Assembly (NCBI RefSeq): GCF_004765785.1
Contig: NZ_ML219768.1
Coordinates: 229,216-293,215 of the forward strand
DNA: 64,000 bases
Direction: 5' to 3'
Source: Halorussus ruber
GTDB taxonomy: Archaea > Halobacteriota > Halobacteria > Halobacteriales > Haladaptataceae
The position numbers and the translations under genes were made by a program. Positions 1 to 7,918 of the stretch are shown in pieces. The notes below the pieces were generated by a model. The model was not told where the DNA came from, did not search any database, and was given only the letters and a program-made list of their open reading frames with translations. The stretch's first letter is position 1; each line of letters starts with the position of its first letter.

Positions 1-229
1 CGTCACAGTCTGCCCGCTTTATGTCTCGGACGTGTTCTCGTACAGCATTCGCAAGTCGCCGACTCACTTTCTGTTTCGCGTTTTGGTACTCGCTTTCGAC
101 GGTATCGCTGATGAACAACTTGGCCTCTGTATTCTCCTCAAGATACTCTCGACAGTTACGATGATGGTCGTCAAGTAAGATGCAGTAGCCGATTACGACC
201 CCGGTATCGAGAAATGAAGCCCAGCACAT
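1..229 (-). CDS. PIN-domain-like protein (partial, C-terminus outside window)
   Basis: The first 76 residues of a gene that runs off the left edge, starting at the ATG at 229-227. The N-terminus has the PIN-fold pattern: a hydrophobic strand followed by an early acidic residue (FLDTGVV), a helix with HHRNC, and a second strand LFISDTV followed by an acidic SEY. PIN domains are Mg-dependent RNases, often toxins. Its start lies only 3 nt after the stop of the 304-aa gene upstream on the same strand, so the two are almost certainly cotranscribed and translationally coupled. Both have lower GC than the housekeeping genes around them, which suggests transfer. The remaining acidic residues of the active site would lie outside the window, so catalytic competence cannot be judged. 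Confidence 0.6.
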   Translation of the reverse strand, partial: MCWASFLDTGVVIGYCILLDDHHRNCREYLEENTEAKLFISDTVESEYQNAKQKVSRRLANAVREHVRDIKRADCD

Positions 230-232
230 GAG

Positions 233-1147
233 TTAAAACATATCTCGGACGGTTTCGGAGTAGGATTCTGCGACATCGTTTAGTACATCGCTTTGGCATC
301 GGTTGGTGAGCCTCTCGTTTCGTATTTCGGCGAGTCTTTCTCTAAACTCGCGTTTCGCGTTCTCACGTTGCTCAACCCATCGCATCTTCTGCTCTTGAGG
401 AGTATTTTGTTCGTGTTGGAGTCGGAGTTCGACTTTGCTGAACGTTTCCCAGAAGTCACGTAGAAGTCCTTCCGCTTCGTCAAAGGCAGTTTCTTGCTCG
501 ATGAGGAGTCGCATCGTGTCTTCCCATTCGAGGAAAACATCGTACATCTCCTCGTATTGATCTTCGGGGTACGAAATCAAAGCATCGTCTAGTAGCTCTA
601 AGGCCTCGGATTCAGGGGAATAAGACGACTTACCCGAGACGAAACTATCCAGTGTCGTGCTTTGTCGGTCGGTTTCGGTAATGAAACTCCGGAAATCATC
701 GAAGGCGATGATGAATTTCGTTGGCGCATGCTCCCGGTACTGGTATTCTTTCAGCTCGTCCGTTCGCTCGTTAGCAAAGTTGCTCGCTAGCCTGCGAGCG
801 ACTTCGTGGATGTCGCGTCGTACATTCTCCTCGACTGAGAAGGTATCAGAAGATATTCCGGGCGAGAGTTCAATCGCCTTGCCGTCCCACGGAGCGTCTG
901 TAGTCGTATAGAAGCCATCGTTCAAGGGCGTCTCGTTCAAGACCTCCCCATACATGTACCAGTATCGGGGGAGTCCGATATCTCGGTCGTACTCTTCGGA
1001 GAGGATTCGGTCGGCGATTGGGGAAATTTTGAGAAATTGAGTACGAGTAATACTTCGCCCGTCGTGCTGAGCTTCGTCAAGTTCCACGAGGAGCTGATAG
1101 CACAGGAAATCGCGCGCACCGTACTCTGTTTGCTCCTCGCTACTCAT
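233..1147 (-). CDS. Hypothetical protein coupled to the PIN-like gene
   Basis: A 304-residue soluble, acidic protein with no signal peptide or membrane segment. I do not recognise the family with certainty. The N-terminal 60 residues are probably helical (FLCYQLLVELDEA) and the region around residues 215-280 is rich in charged heptads suggesting a coiled coil. It precedes the PIN-like gene by 3 nt on the same strand, so it could be an antitoxin, a regulatory partner or a sensor of a two-gene toxin-like module, but that is inference from position only. It is larger than usual small antitoxins. GC is visibly lower than in neighbouring core genes. The ATG at 1147-1145 was chosen because the upstream sequence is AT-rich and promoter-like. 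Confidence 0.6.
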   Translation of the reverse strand: MSSEEQTEYGARDFLCYQLLVELDEAQHDGRSITRTQFLKISPIADRILSEEYDRDIGLPRYWYMYGEVLNETPLNDGFYTTTDAPWDGKAIELSPGISSDTFSVEENVRRDIHEVARRLASNFANERTDELKEYQYREHAPTKFIIAFDDFRSFITETDRQSTTLDSFVSGKSSYSPESEALELLDDALISYPEDQYEEMYDVFLEWEDTMRLLIEQETAFDEAEGLLRDFWETFSKVELRLQHEQNTPQEQKMRWVEQRENAKREFRERLAEIRNERLTNRCQSDVLNDVAESYSETVRDMF

Positions 1148-1264
1148 CAGTTCTATCGTAAATAGACTATCAAACGCTAAAATACTTATTGATAGCTGAT
1201 TCTCGTAGCAATCGCAGATACGTGGAATTTATCGCTTCTTCTGCCGATGACACGGTATACTAAC

Positions 1265-1738
1265 TCACTCGAACCGGCCCGTCTCCGCACCGCACTCCTC
1301 GCAAATCGTCACGAGACCCGCGCCCTCGTCGGCGCGCTGGACGGTGTTGGAGGTTCGGTCGCCGCAGTCCGAGCACTCTCGGCGCAAGTCGAGGTCACCA
1401 CTCTCCTGCGGGGCACCGAGTGCCAGCGCGACGGCGCGCGAGTCGTTTTCTGCTTCGTTGACGCCGCGCTGGTACTCGCCGGGCGCGAACCGCACGAGTT
1501 CGCCGGAGGAGACTTCGACCTGACCCTCCTCGGTCTCGAACGTGACCGTTCCCGACTGGACGTAGAAGACCTCCTCTTGGTCGGAGTGGGCGTGATAGCC
1601 GAACGCGAAGCTATCGCCGGGCGCGAGTTCGAAGTAGTTGACCGCGAGGTCTGTCGCGCCGAGTGCGGTCGTGAGCGGTCGCTTCACGTCGGCGGGACCG
1701 GCGCGGGACTCGACCTCCTCGACTCGGACCTTCTCCAT
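1265..1738 (-). CDS. Cupin domain protein with C-terminal zinc-ribbon-like tail
   Basis: 157 residues. Residues about 20-110 form a small beta-barrel cupin: the first motif is seen as GYHAHSDQEEVFYV (H49, H51, E55 as likely metal ligands) and the second as the PGEYQRGVN region, where the usual last histidine is not obvious. The tail carries two CxxC pairs (C122/C125 and C146/C149), a likely zinc knuckle of the kind haloarchaea often append to cupins. Substrate unknown; such proteins bind small molecules or metals. It stands alone between divergent or opposed neighbours. The gene has typical high GC. Confidence 0.8.
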   Translation of the reverse strand: MEKVRVEEVESRAGPADVKRPLTTALGATDLAVNYFELAPGDSFAFGYHAHSDQEEVFYVQSGTVTFETEEGQVEVSSGELVRFAPGEYQRGVNEAENDSRAVALALGAPQESGDLDLRRECSDCGDRTSNTVQRADEGAGLVTICEECGAETGRFE

Positions 1739-1911
1739 GGCGAGGAGTCGCGCTTCATAGTATATAAATCATTGCGGCGAGTCGTCAGAAGGTGGTCGGG
1801 GAACCCGCCACGTATAGCGGTTTTAGCCCAGCCTAAACCGGAATCGACTCGATACATTTAACCAGAGGGAGTTGATTTAAGTACCTTCCCGCTGTGGCTA
1901 GGGGTAGGTGA

Positions 1912-2238
<327 letters not shown>

Positions 2239-2240
2239 TC

Positions 2241-2254
2241 GGGCATTTTTCTTT
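2241..2254 (+). terminator. T-rich candidate terminator after the ferredoxin gene
   Basis: A GGGC followed by five T and then CTTT directly after the ferredoxin stop. Haloarchaeal termination commonly uses such U-tracts. It lies between two convergent genes (ferredoxin + and the 54-aa zinc-finger gene -). Confidence 0.4.
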
Positions 2255-2278
2255 CGGAGAACGAGCGTTTCGGAGTCG

Positions 2279-2443
2279 CTACTCTGGCCTGTCCACGTCC
2301 AACTCTTGGCGGAGATACGCCAGCGCGTCGGTGTCCGCGAGGTACTCGAACTGCTCGCGGAAGTGCGTGTCGCAGAGGCCGACCTGCACGCCGTTCAGTT
2401 CGGGGGCGAACGACGCTTCCCGGTCGCAGTAGTGACACCGCAT
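2279..2443 (-). CDS. Small zinc-finger protein, DUF6757-like
   Basis: 54 residues, from the ATG at 2443-2441 to the TAG at 2281-2279. The N-terminus reads MRCHYCDRE, then GLCDTHF, giving a CxxC...CxxH zinc-binding set, followed by a short acidic helix ending in DVDRPE. The pattern matches the small haloarchaeal family I know as DUF6757; the assignment is from memory of the pattern. Function unknown. Convergent with the ferredoxin gene. Confidence 0.7.
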   Translation of the reverse strand: MRCHYCDREASFAPELNGVQVGLCDTHFREQFEYLADTDALAYLRQELDVDRPE

Positions 2444-2568
2444 ATCATGGACTACTTCCTCACGGAATTTAACCCCTGTGTTTAGTCTGCCGAGGGTGTC
2501 CGATTTCGGAGAGAAACCGGCCGGTACCTCGCGTCAGCCGGTTTGATTTGCCGTTTCGTGAATTGTCT

Positions 2569-2695
2569 CAGTCCACGGGACGCGCTCGAGATTCCAGTCC
2601 ACGGGACGCGCTGGAGGACAAACCGCGTCCTCCAAGCCCTGCCTCACTTCGTTCGGCAGGACGCCGCCCTCGCGCAGAACTGTGCGAGGGCGGCG
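2569..2695 (+). repeat. Structured repeat element: AAACCGC hairpin plus GCGCAG hairpin
   Basis: In the 355-nt gap before the PHP gene. It starts with an 18-bp direct repeat (2569-2586 and 2595-2612). Next is a hairpin GGAGGAC-AAACCGC-GTCCTCC (2613-2633), then CCTGCC/GGCAGG (2638-2643 with 2655-2660), then a 16-bp hairpin with an AA loop (2662-2677 with 2680-2695, one G-U pair). The same parts recur inverted at 12628-12711, and the first hairpin recurs at 4070, 26090, 44911 and 45018. GCGG-rich sequence (2710-2735) follows. No open frame has haloarchaeal character here. Confidence 0.85.
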
Positions 2696-2798
2696 GGGGG
2701 TCCGTGGCGCGGAGCGGTAGCGGTGCGGTTCCGCTCGCTCCCTCAACCCAGCATATAATATACAATGTTAAAGCAATAAAAACGAGTTCTAAAGCAAT

Positions 2799-3590
2799 CT
2801 ATAGATTGACCGAGGAGCGGAAGTGGCGATACTCCGGTTTCGACAATCCGGCCTTACCGAGTTCGTGGTCGTGGGCGTCGCTCCCGCCGGTCGGAATCAA
2901 GTCGTGTTCGGCGATGGCGCGCTCGACGGGCCGAGCGTCCACGTCCTCGCCGTAGGGGTAGTATCGCTCCACGGCGTCCAACTCGCGGGTCAACTCCAGC
3001 GCGGCCTCGGGGTCGTCGTAGCGATACGGGTGGGCCAGTCCGACCAGTCCGCAGGCGTCTTTCAGGAGTTCCGCGCCGCGCTCGAAGGAGGTCACGTCGC
3101 GGGCGACGAAGCAGGGGCCGTCGTTGCCGATGAGGTCGTCGAACACCGCGCTCGGTTCGTCGTAGCCGGTCTCGGGGTGGTCCACGACGGCGCGGGCGAC
3201 GTGAGGCCGACCCAATCCCTCGCGCGCTTCGAGGCCGAGGTCCACGCCGAGGTGCTCCTCGACGTTGGCGATTATCTTCCGGCCGCGCTCCTTGCGGTCG
3301 GTCTGGATGCGTTCGAGTTCGTCCACGAGGTCCGGCGTGGGCGTGACGCCGTAGCCCAGCAGGTCCACGCGCTCGCCGCCGTCGGGTTCGACGCGCAGTT
3401 CGATACCGTGGACCACCGTCACGCCCTCGAACGCCGTGACGGGCGTCGGCAGTTCCGGGTGGAGTCGGTCGTGGTCGGTTATCGCCACGACCGAGACGCC
3501 CGCGTCACGGGCGGCCTCGGGCACCTCCGACAGTCGCATCTCGCCGTCGGAGTTGGTCGTGTGGACGTGAAGGTCCGCGAAGACGCTCAT
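2799..3590 (-). CDS. PHP-domain metal-dependent phosphoesterase
   Basis: 263 residues with the full PHP signature: DLHVHTTNSDG at residues 6-16, ITDHD near residue 40, HGIE near 62, a conserved histidine in GLAHPYRY and the C-terminal GGSDAHD. These ligate a trinuclear metal centre. Relatives are RNase AM/TrpH-type 5'-3' exonucleases and nucleotide phosphatases, so a role in RNA or nucleotide turnover is likely, although the substrate cannot be read from sequence. Monocistronic, cytoplasmic. Confidence 0.87.
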   Translation of the reverse strand: MSVFADLHVHTTNSDGEMRLSEVPEAARDAGVSVVAITDHDRLHPELPTPVTAFEGVTVVHGIELRVEPDGGERVDLLGYGVTPTPDLVDELERIQTDRKERGRKIIANVEEHLGVDLGLEAREGLGRPHVARAVVDHPETGYDEPSAVFDDLIGNDGPCFVARDVTSFERGAELLKDACGLVGLAHPYRYDDPEAALELTRELDAVERYYPYGEDVDARPVERAIAEHDLIPTGGSDAHDHELGKAGLSKPEYRHFRSSVNL

Positions 3591-3705
3591 ACCCCCAGAT
3601 TGATTCCGGCCTCCGAAAACGCTTCGCTATCCCGAGGAGGACCTTAGTTTCCTTAAATTCCTCATTACTCATACGCAGCAAGGTTTATCATTAACTTTGA
3701 TGTAG

Positions 3706-3999
3706 ATGTTGTCGATGACGTTGCAACAGGCGTCCGAACTGCTCCGCCAACACGAATATCCCGCGACGACCGACCAACTCACCGAGACCTACGGCGACTA
3801 CGAACTCGAACTGGCGAACGGGACCGAGACCATCGGCGAGGTATTCGCCCGCGTCGAGTCCGAGACCTGCGGCACCTCGACTGAAGCCGAAGAACTCCTC
3901 TACTCGGCAGTCAGCGGCAAGGCCATCGGTCGCAAGGGGTACAGCGACCGCGACCCGACGACGCTCGGGACGATGGGTCCGGGGCAGGTCTCCTTCTAA
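3706..3999 (+). CDS. Small haloarchaeal protein, DUF5789-like
   Basis: 97 residues from the ATG at 3706. A second ATG at 3715 gives a start MTLQQASELL and may be the true one. The order of features (N-terminal helix, YPATTDQL, acidic strand with ELANG, ETIGEVFAR, and C-terminal GKAIGRKGYSDRDP) fits the haloarchaeal family DUF5789, a small DUF2795-like fold. Function unknown. A TTTATCATTAAC stretch about 25 nt upstream is a probable TATA region, giving a near-leaderless transcript. Confidence 0.72.
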   Translation: MLSMTLQQASELLRQHEYPATTDQLTETYGDYELELANGTETIGEVFARVESETCGTSTEAEELLYSAVSGKAIGRKGYSDRDPTTLGTMGPGQVSF

Positions 4000-4014
4000 A
4001 CGACCTTTTTATTG

Positions 4015-4045
4015 CGAGAGCAGTCGCCTGTGGCGACTGCTCTCG
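4015..4045. repeat. Perfect 14-bp inverted repeat with TGT loop
   Basis: Arms 4015-4028 and 4032-4045 are perfect reverse complements around a TGT loop. A T-run (4006-4010) lies just before it, so it may terminate the preceding gene, but the T-run is on the wrong side for a classical + strand terminator. It forms the left border of a repeat-rich gap that runs to 4320. Confidence 0.8.
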
Positions 4046-4068
4046 ATAAAAAGCTCGACCAAAAACAC

Positions 4069-4155
4069 CGGAAGACAAACCGCGTCTTCCGAGCAGTCGG
4101 TCGCTTCGCTCCCGACGACACGGCGTCACCCCCTCACGAGCGCCGAAGGCGCTCG
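4069..4155 (+). repeat. AAACCGC hairpin element, copy 2
   Basis: CGGAAGAC-AAACCGC-GTCTTCCG (4069-4091) has the same loop as the copy at 2613, with the third stem pair changed on both sides. It is followed by GTCGG/CCGAC (4096-4100 with 4112-4116) around GCTTCGC, and by CGAGCGCC-GAA-GGCGCTCG (4137-4155). Confidence 0.85.
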
Positions 4156-4251
4156 TTCGAGGGATTCCTTGGTCCGCTCGCTCACGTTCGTTCGCTCGCG
4201 GTAGAATCGCTGGCGGGCGACAGCACCGCTACCGCACCGCCACTGCACCGC

Positions 4252-4319
4252 GCCGCAACCGCTACCGCGCCGCAACCGCTACCGCGTCGCAACCGCTACC
4301 GCGCCGCAACCGCTAGCGA
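4252..4319. repeat. Four tandem copies of a 17-bp repeat
   Basis: Units start at 4252, 4269, 4286 and 4303 with consensus GCCGCAACCGCTACCGC. The third has one change and the fourth diverges at its end. It ends 13 nt before the stop codon of the minus-strand gene. The CGCAACCGC core is shared with the 42-bp tandem repeat at 12485, and both arrays neighbour AAACCGC hairpins. Confidence 0.85.
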
Positions 4320-4332
4320 CCAGTTCTATCTC

Positions 4333-5349
4333 TCACACCCAGTCGATAGCGCCGCCGAGGTCCAGCGGGAGCGCCCCCTCGCGGTAGCCCTCGATTCGGC
4401 CCGAGGGGCGAGCGCGGAAGACGACCGCGGGCCGATGGCGGACGCTCGGTTGCTCGCCCCGGACCGCGGCCCACTCGTCGTCGCGGAAGCCCGAGCAGTC
4501 CACGAACAGGACCGCGCCGCCGCCGTGCTTCTGGAGCTGACCCGAGGTCTTGGTCTCGGCCGTCTCGCGCACCGCCGCAGTCGGCGTGTCGGCGTGGCGT
4601 CGGGTCGGCGGTCTGGGGCGCGTAATCTCGACCAGCGGGGCTTCGCTGCCATTTCCCTCCTCGGGAGTAGCCTGAAAGTCGAGCGAGTGGCCGGTCGTGA
4701 CCTCGATTTCGGGCGTGACCTCGTATCCGGCGTCGGTGAGGACCTTCGCCCCGGTGAACTCGCTCATCGCCGAGGCCATCCGCACGGGGTCCACCTGCGG
4801 ACTCGTCCCGAGTTTCGACGCCATCTCGTACCGGTGGTCGTCCAAGACCCCGGTGGAGAGGAACCGGTCGTAGAACGACAGCGCCTCGTCGCGGGCCGCG
4901 TCGGGGAACCCCATCGCGTGTTCCCGGAAGAACTTCCGGGAGGAGTCGCTCCCGTCCTTCGAGAACAGAACCGGGAGGAAGAACCACGAGAGGTGGTCGT
5001 ACTCGGCCAGCCACGGGTCCTCGACTTGGAGGTCGGCCAGCAGTTCGCGCTGTGCCCACCGGGCCACTTGGTAGGGTATCTCGTCGAAGGTGTACTTCTC
5101 GGTGCGCCAGAGCGCGGAGGGCGTCTCGGTGTTGCCGAGCCAAAATGCTTCGTCGTCCGACCACGCGAACAGCGCGAGGTCGCCGTTGCCCATCTCGATA
5201 CGGCGCGTCCGGTAGCCCGACGGCCCGACGTAGTGGGGCGTCAGCAGTTGCGCGCCGAACTTCCCGTCCAGCGGTTCGTAGATGTCGCGTTCGATTCTAT
5301 CGTCAGTCCACCGCTCCGTGGAGCGGCGAAAGCGGAGCGGACTCGCCAC
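4333..5349 (-). CDS. Haloarchaeal DUF5784-like protein
   Basis: 338 residues, soluble. The start MASPLRFRRSTERW and overall pattern match a haloarchaeal family I know as DUF5784 (assignment from memory). The central part around residues 215-245 has SLDFQATPEE followed by LVEITRP, which faintly resembles a nuclease-fold core (acidic residue, strand, then E-x-x), but the lysine expected of a PD-(D/E)xK site is absent, so no enzymatic call is made. The 3' end abuts a repeat-rich gap. Function unknown. Confidence 0.7.
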   Translation of the reverse strand: MASPLRFRRSTERWTDDRIERDIYEPLDGKFGAQLLTPHYVGPSGYRTRRIEMGNGDLALFAWSDDEAFWLGNTETPSALWRTEKYTFDEIPYQVARWAQRELLADLQVEDPWLAEYDHLSWFFLPVLFSKDGSDSSRKFFREHAMGFPDAARDEALSFYDRFLSTGVLDDHRYEMASKLGTSPQVDPVRMASAMSEFTGAKVLTDAGYEVTPEIEVTTGHSLDFQATPEEGNGSEAPLVEITRPRPPTRRHADTPTAAVRETAETKTSGQLQKHGGGAVLFVDCSGFRDDEWAAVRGEQPSVRHRPAVVFRARPSGRIEGYREGALPLDLGGAIDWV

Positions 5350-5540
5350 GTTCGACAGTAGTCACGCGAGGAATTTACCTCTTGTGTCGACGAGAGTCGG
5401 TCGTCCCGCGACCGGCCGCGACCAGCCACGACGTGACTCACCCAGCCGTCGCTATCTTGACCTGTTTTCGAGGAGCGAAAAGAACGTAATTGTCCGTTAC
5501 ATTCATTACTAACCCACGCCAACCTATGAGTGTGGTTACC

Positions 5541-5717
5541 ATGTCAATGGGTGCCTATGACGAAGACGAACACGAACGCCGTGAGCGCAAGAACAACACC
5601 GTCGATGTCAGCGAGGACGACGACCGGACGACCTATCACGGCTCCGTAGAGTACGATTCGGGCGACTCCGCCGAAGCGCTCATCGACCAGTTCGAGGAGA
5701 TCAAGTCGGGTAAATAG
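5541..5717 (+). CDS. Small acidic protein, DUF5786-like
   Basis: 58 residues beginning MSMGAYDEDEHERRE. The ATG at 5541 was preferred to those at 5526 and 5490 because the conserved family start is MSMG-(S/A)-YDEDEHERRE. The protein is strongly acidic with a short C-terminal helix ending QFEEIKSGK. It matches haloarchaeal DUF5786 by pattern. Function unknown; it is followed by a convergent gene. Confidence 0.75.
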   Translation: MSMGAYDEDEHERRERKNNTVDVSEDDDRTTYHGSVEYDSGDSAEALIDQFEEIKSGK

Positions 5718-5786
5718 CGCATTACTGATTCTACTGCGTGCTAACGCGGTGTATCGACCGTCGTAATTTCCAGCTTGTCGATAGAT

Positions 5787-6650
5787 TTACTCGCCCCAAC
5801 CGGGAGTCCCGGGAGCGCCGCGCTCGTTCTCGACTCGCTCGGCTAGTGTAGGGTCCGGAGCCGCCGAACCAACCTCGCCAGCGCGCTCCTCCCAGTCGGC
5901 GATGGCGCGTCCGACCCACGAATCGGCCTCGCGGGCCTCGGCGAGCGCCGAGTCGAATTTCTCCTCGGCAATCGTCGTCGTGCCGGGCGCGGACGACACC
6001 GCCGCCGCGGTGAACAGCGCGCGGTCCTCGGCGGTGAGTTCGCCGGACTCGGCGCGTGCGACGACGCCCTCCAGTCGCTCGGGGTCGGGGAAGACGAACA
6101 CCTTCTGTCCGACGACCTGCGGGCCGAACAGGAACCCCGAGAGGTCCTCGGGCGGTTCGCCGTCGAGCAGACGGTCGCCCCCGAAGGAGTTCTCGACGCG
6201 CTCGCACTCGGTCTCGTGTTCCAGTTCGAGGTTGTGACCGGGGTACTCGGCGCACTCCGTGGGATAGGTCTCGTCGCCGTGAATCCGACACTGGAGCGTC
6301 GTCGGGTCGAGGAGGGCGCAGGTCGGGAGCCACGTCGGGTCGGTTTCGAAGGGACCGACCGGCTTGCGAGGCTTCCGGAGACCGAGGAAGAACGCGGGCT
6401 TGCCGTCGATGGCCGACAGCGACACGCCGTCGATTTCGACGCCCTCCTCGTCGCGCCAGAGCCGCGGCGTCAGCGCGTCGGCCAGTCCCGCGTCGAGGAG
6501 CGCCCGAGCGTCGTCCCGCGTCAGCGGCACGAGGTTGTACGTGTCGTCGAGCGGCTCTCGCGGCCCCCTGCGCTCGTGGTCGCTCGGTTCGGGCGCGATG
6601 GCTCGCCAGTCGATGCAACAGCCAGCGCACTCCTCGCAGTTCACGTCCAT
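5787..6650 (-). CDS. YkgJ-family cysteine cluster protein
   Basis: 287 residues from the ATG at 6650. The upstream ATG at 6680 is less likely because the cysteine motif normally starts right at the N-terminus. The start MDVNCEECAGCC gives C5, C8, C11 and C12. Further cysteines follow in TCALLDP, CRIHGDE-TYPTEC and ECERV, the spaced set of the YkgJ/UPF0153 family thought to bind a metal or Fe-S cluster. Biochemical role unknown. Divergent from the 100-aa gene at 6728. Confidence 0.82.
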   Translation of the reverse strand: MDVNCEECAGCCIDWRAIAPEPSDHERRGPREPLDDTYNLVPLTRDDARALLDAGLADALTPRLWRDEEGVEIDGVSLSAIDGKPAFFLGLRKPRKPVGPFETDPTWLPTCALLDPTTLQCRIHGDETYPTECAEYPGHNLELEHETECERVENSFGGDRLLDGEPPEDLSGFLFGPQVVGQKVFVFPDPERLEGVVARAESGELTAEDRALFTAAAVSSAPGTTTIAEEKFDSALAEAREADSWVGRAIADWEERAGEVGSAAPDPTLAERVENERGAPGTPGWGE

Positions 6651-6727
6651 GACTGTCAGAAGTATGGTTCGTGTTGGCATAAGTCGTCGGGCGCACCGTT
6701 ATCTTCCGCGAGCGAGTACGGTAGCGT

Positions 6728-7030
6728 ATGGAAACCGAAACCACCGCGGACGGGCGGACCGACGAGACGACCCGGGTCTGGCTGGTCGAGCGCACCTACT
6801 CGGACGACGAGCAGAACATCGTCATCCTCGTCTACGCGACTCCGGACGGCGAGCAGTACCTCCGGAAGGAGCGCGCGCTGACCAGTTTCGGCGACAGTCG
6901 CCCGACGACCGCCGCGGTCGAGGCCGCGCCCGGCAGTCTCGGCACCGTGGACGACCCCGAGACGCGGCGGCGCTACGCCGAAGAGGCGACTCGCGTGGCC
7001 GAGGAACACGAACCCGACGACCGGCTGTAG
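6728..7030 (+). CDS. Conserved-looking haloarchaeal hypothetical protein
   Basis: 100 residues, acidic. An N-terminal Thr/Glu-rich stretch precedes a small beta-rich domain (VWLVERTYSDDEQNIVILVYATPDGEQ) and a C-terminal helix (DPETRRRYAEEATRVAEEHEPDD). The pattern of a short strand-turn-strand domain followed by an amphipathic helix looks like a real haloarchaeal gene with high GC in third positions. I do not recognise a named family. Divergently transcribed from the YkgJ-like gene and convergent with the HalOD1 gene. Confidence 0.65.
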   Translation: METETTADGRTDETTRVWLVERTYSDDEQNIVILVYATPDGEQYLRKERALTSFGDSRPTTAAVEAAPGSLGTVDDPETRRRYAEEATRVAEEHEPDDRL

Positions 7031-7040
7031 GCGGACCGGG

Positions 7041-7073
7041 TTCTAAGAAATCAAATTATCTCCTTTAGAAACG
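7041..7073. other. AT-rich motif AGAAATCAAA...CTTTAGAA in a convergent gap
   Basis: A 30-nt AT-rich island in otherwise GC-rich DNA, between the 3' ends of two convergent genes. The same layout (GAAAT/GAAAA box, 10-13 nt, CTTTAGAA) occurs at 12131-12160 and 48431-48460, with a looser form at 36321-36350. The position here suits a bidirectional terminator. Confidence 0.5.
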
Positions 7074-7099
7074 CAGATATCGCTTAAAAGATGGCGCGG

Positions 7100-7423
7100 T
7101 TAGGTCATCGGTCGCACGAAGACGTGGCCGTTGGCGTGGACGTCCACGGCGAACTTGTCGATGGAGAACGAGACGCGGCCGTCGTCCCGCATCGAGCCGC
7201 TGCGCGTCGGTTCGAAGAGGTCGTTGAGCGCGTCCGGGTCGATGGCGTCGTAGAGGCGAACGCTCATCTCGGTGGCTGGACAGTCCGACGCCGACTCCAG
7301 CGTCTCCAAGATAGTCTGGGCCAGCGTGCCGCCGTCCGCCGGGTCGCAGTAACCGTGGAATACGTTCGGCGAGCTGTTCCCGAGGTCCACCGCAGTCGCA
7401 ACTAGTGATTCTGGGTCGTACAT
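7100..7423 (-). CDS. HalOD1 output-domain protein
   Basis: 107 residues comprising little more than a HalOD1 domain, the small output domain found in haloarchaeal signalling proteins. Family-typical signs are the core LYDAIDPDALNDLFEP and the paired strands VSFSIDKFAVDVHANGHVFV. Standalone copies are common in haloarchaea and have no established biochemical activity. No transmembrane segment. Convergent with the 100-aa gene at 6728. Confidence 0.85.
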   Translation of the reverse strand: MYDPESLVATAVDLGNSSPNVFHGYCDPADGGTLAQTILETLESASDCPATEMSVRLYDAIDPDALNDLFEPTRSGSMRDDGRVSFSIDKFAVDVHANGHVFVRPMT

Positions 7424-7541
7424 CCTCTCGTCCCCTCGTCGGCCCCGCGCCGACTCTGATACTCGCTCTCACGACGAACTCCAATATATACGATTCGGAA
7501 TCCGTCGGCAAGGTTTTGTCGCTCGGGCGACGAGTTCGGGC

Positions 7542-7751
7542 ATGGCCAAAGACACCTGTGACGGGTGCGGCGAGCAGGTCAAAATCGCGGGCGGCATCGC
7601 CAATCTCTGGACGCTCGACAGCGACTCGACCGGCGGGATGACCCTGAAGTTCGACGCCGACGGGACCGAACACTTCCTCTGTTTCGAGTGCATCGAGCGA
7701 CTGCCCGACGACCCGAGTGAGGAGGACGTGGCGGCGCTTCGGAACGAGTGA
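7542..7751 (+). CDS. Small zinc-binding haloarchaeal protein
   Basis: 69 residues. The N-terminal TCDGCGEQV and the later FLCFECIERL give a CxxC...CxxC zinc-ribbon set, with an intervening beta-hairpin (MTLKFDADGTEHF) and an acidic C-terminal helix. This is a widely distributed haloarchaeal small-protein pattern. Role unknown. Starts about 35 nt after a TATA-like AATATATACG. Confidence 0.78.
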   Translation: MAKDTCDGCGEQVKIAGGIANLWTLDSDSTGGMTLKFDADGTEHFLCFECIERLPDDPSEEDVAALRNE

Positions 7752-7798
7752 CAAAAGCGGGGAAACGCTATTTCTGCGGCAGTTTCGTATGCCAAACG

Positions 7799-7918
7799 TT
7801 TTTAATACTCGCGTCCGTTAGTTTTAGACGAGGATGCGGCGTTGGCGGTTAGCGTAACGCGCCGCTGCGCCGACGAGGGTAGTGAGGTAGTAGCTCACGA
7901 CCTGATGACATCCGGTTT
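7799..7918 (+). ncRNA. Candidate structured small RNA
   Basis: A TATA-like TTTTTAATA (about 7798-7806) is followed 25 nt later by a GC-rich segment able to fold into two hairpins. The first has GCGGC/GCCGC closing an inner GTTA-GCG-TAAC. The second is GGT-a-GTGAG-gtagtag-CTCAC-g-ACC at about 7878-7903. The segment ends TGATGACATCC, with GGATG (7832-7836) complementary to CATCC (7909-7913), then a short T-run. An ACA three bases before the proposed 3' end and a C-box-like TGATGA are compatible with an archaeal guide sRNA, but neither class is fully satisfied. No protein frame fits. Confidence 0.35.

Noticed and set aside
4015..4045. Classical intrinsic terminator of the 97-aa gene
   Set aside because: The perfect hairpin is preceded, not followed, by the T-run, so it is listed as a repeat only.
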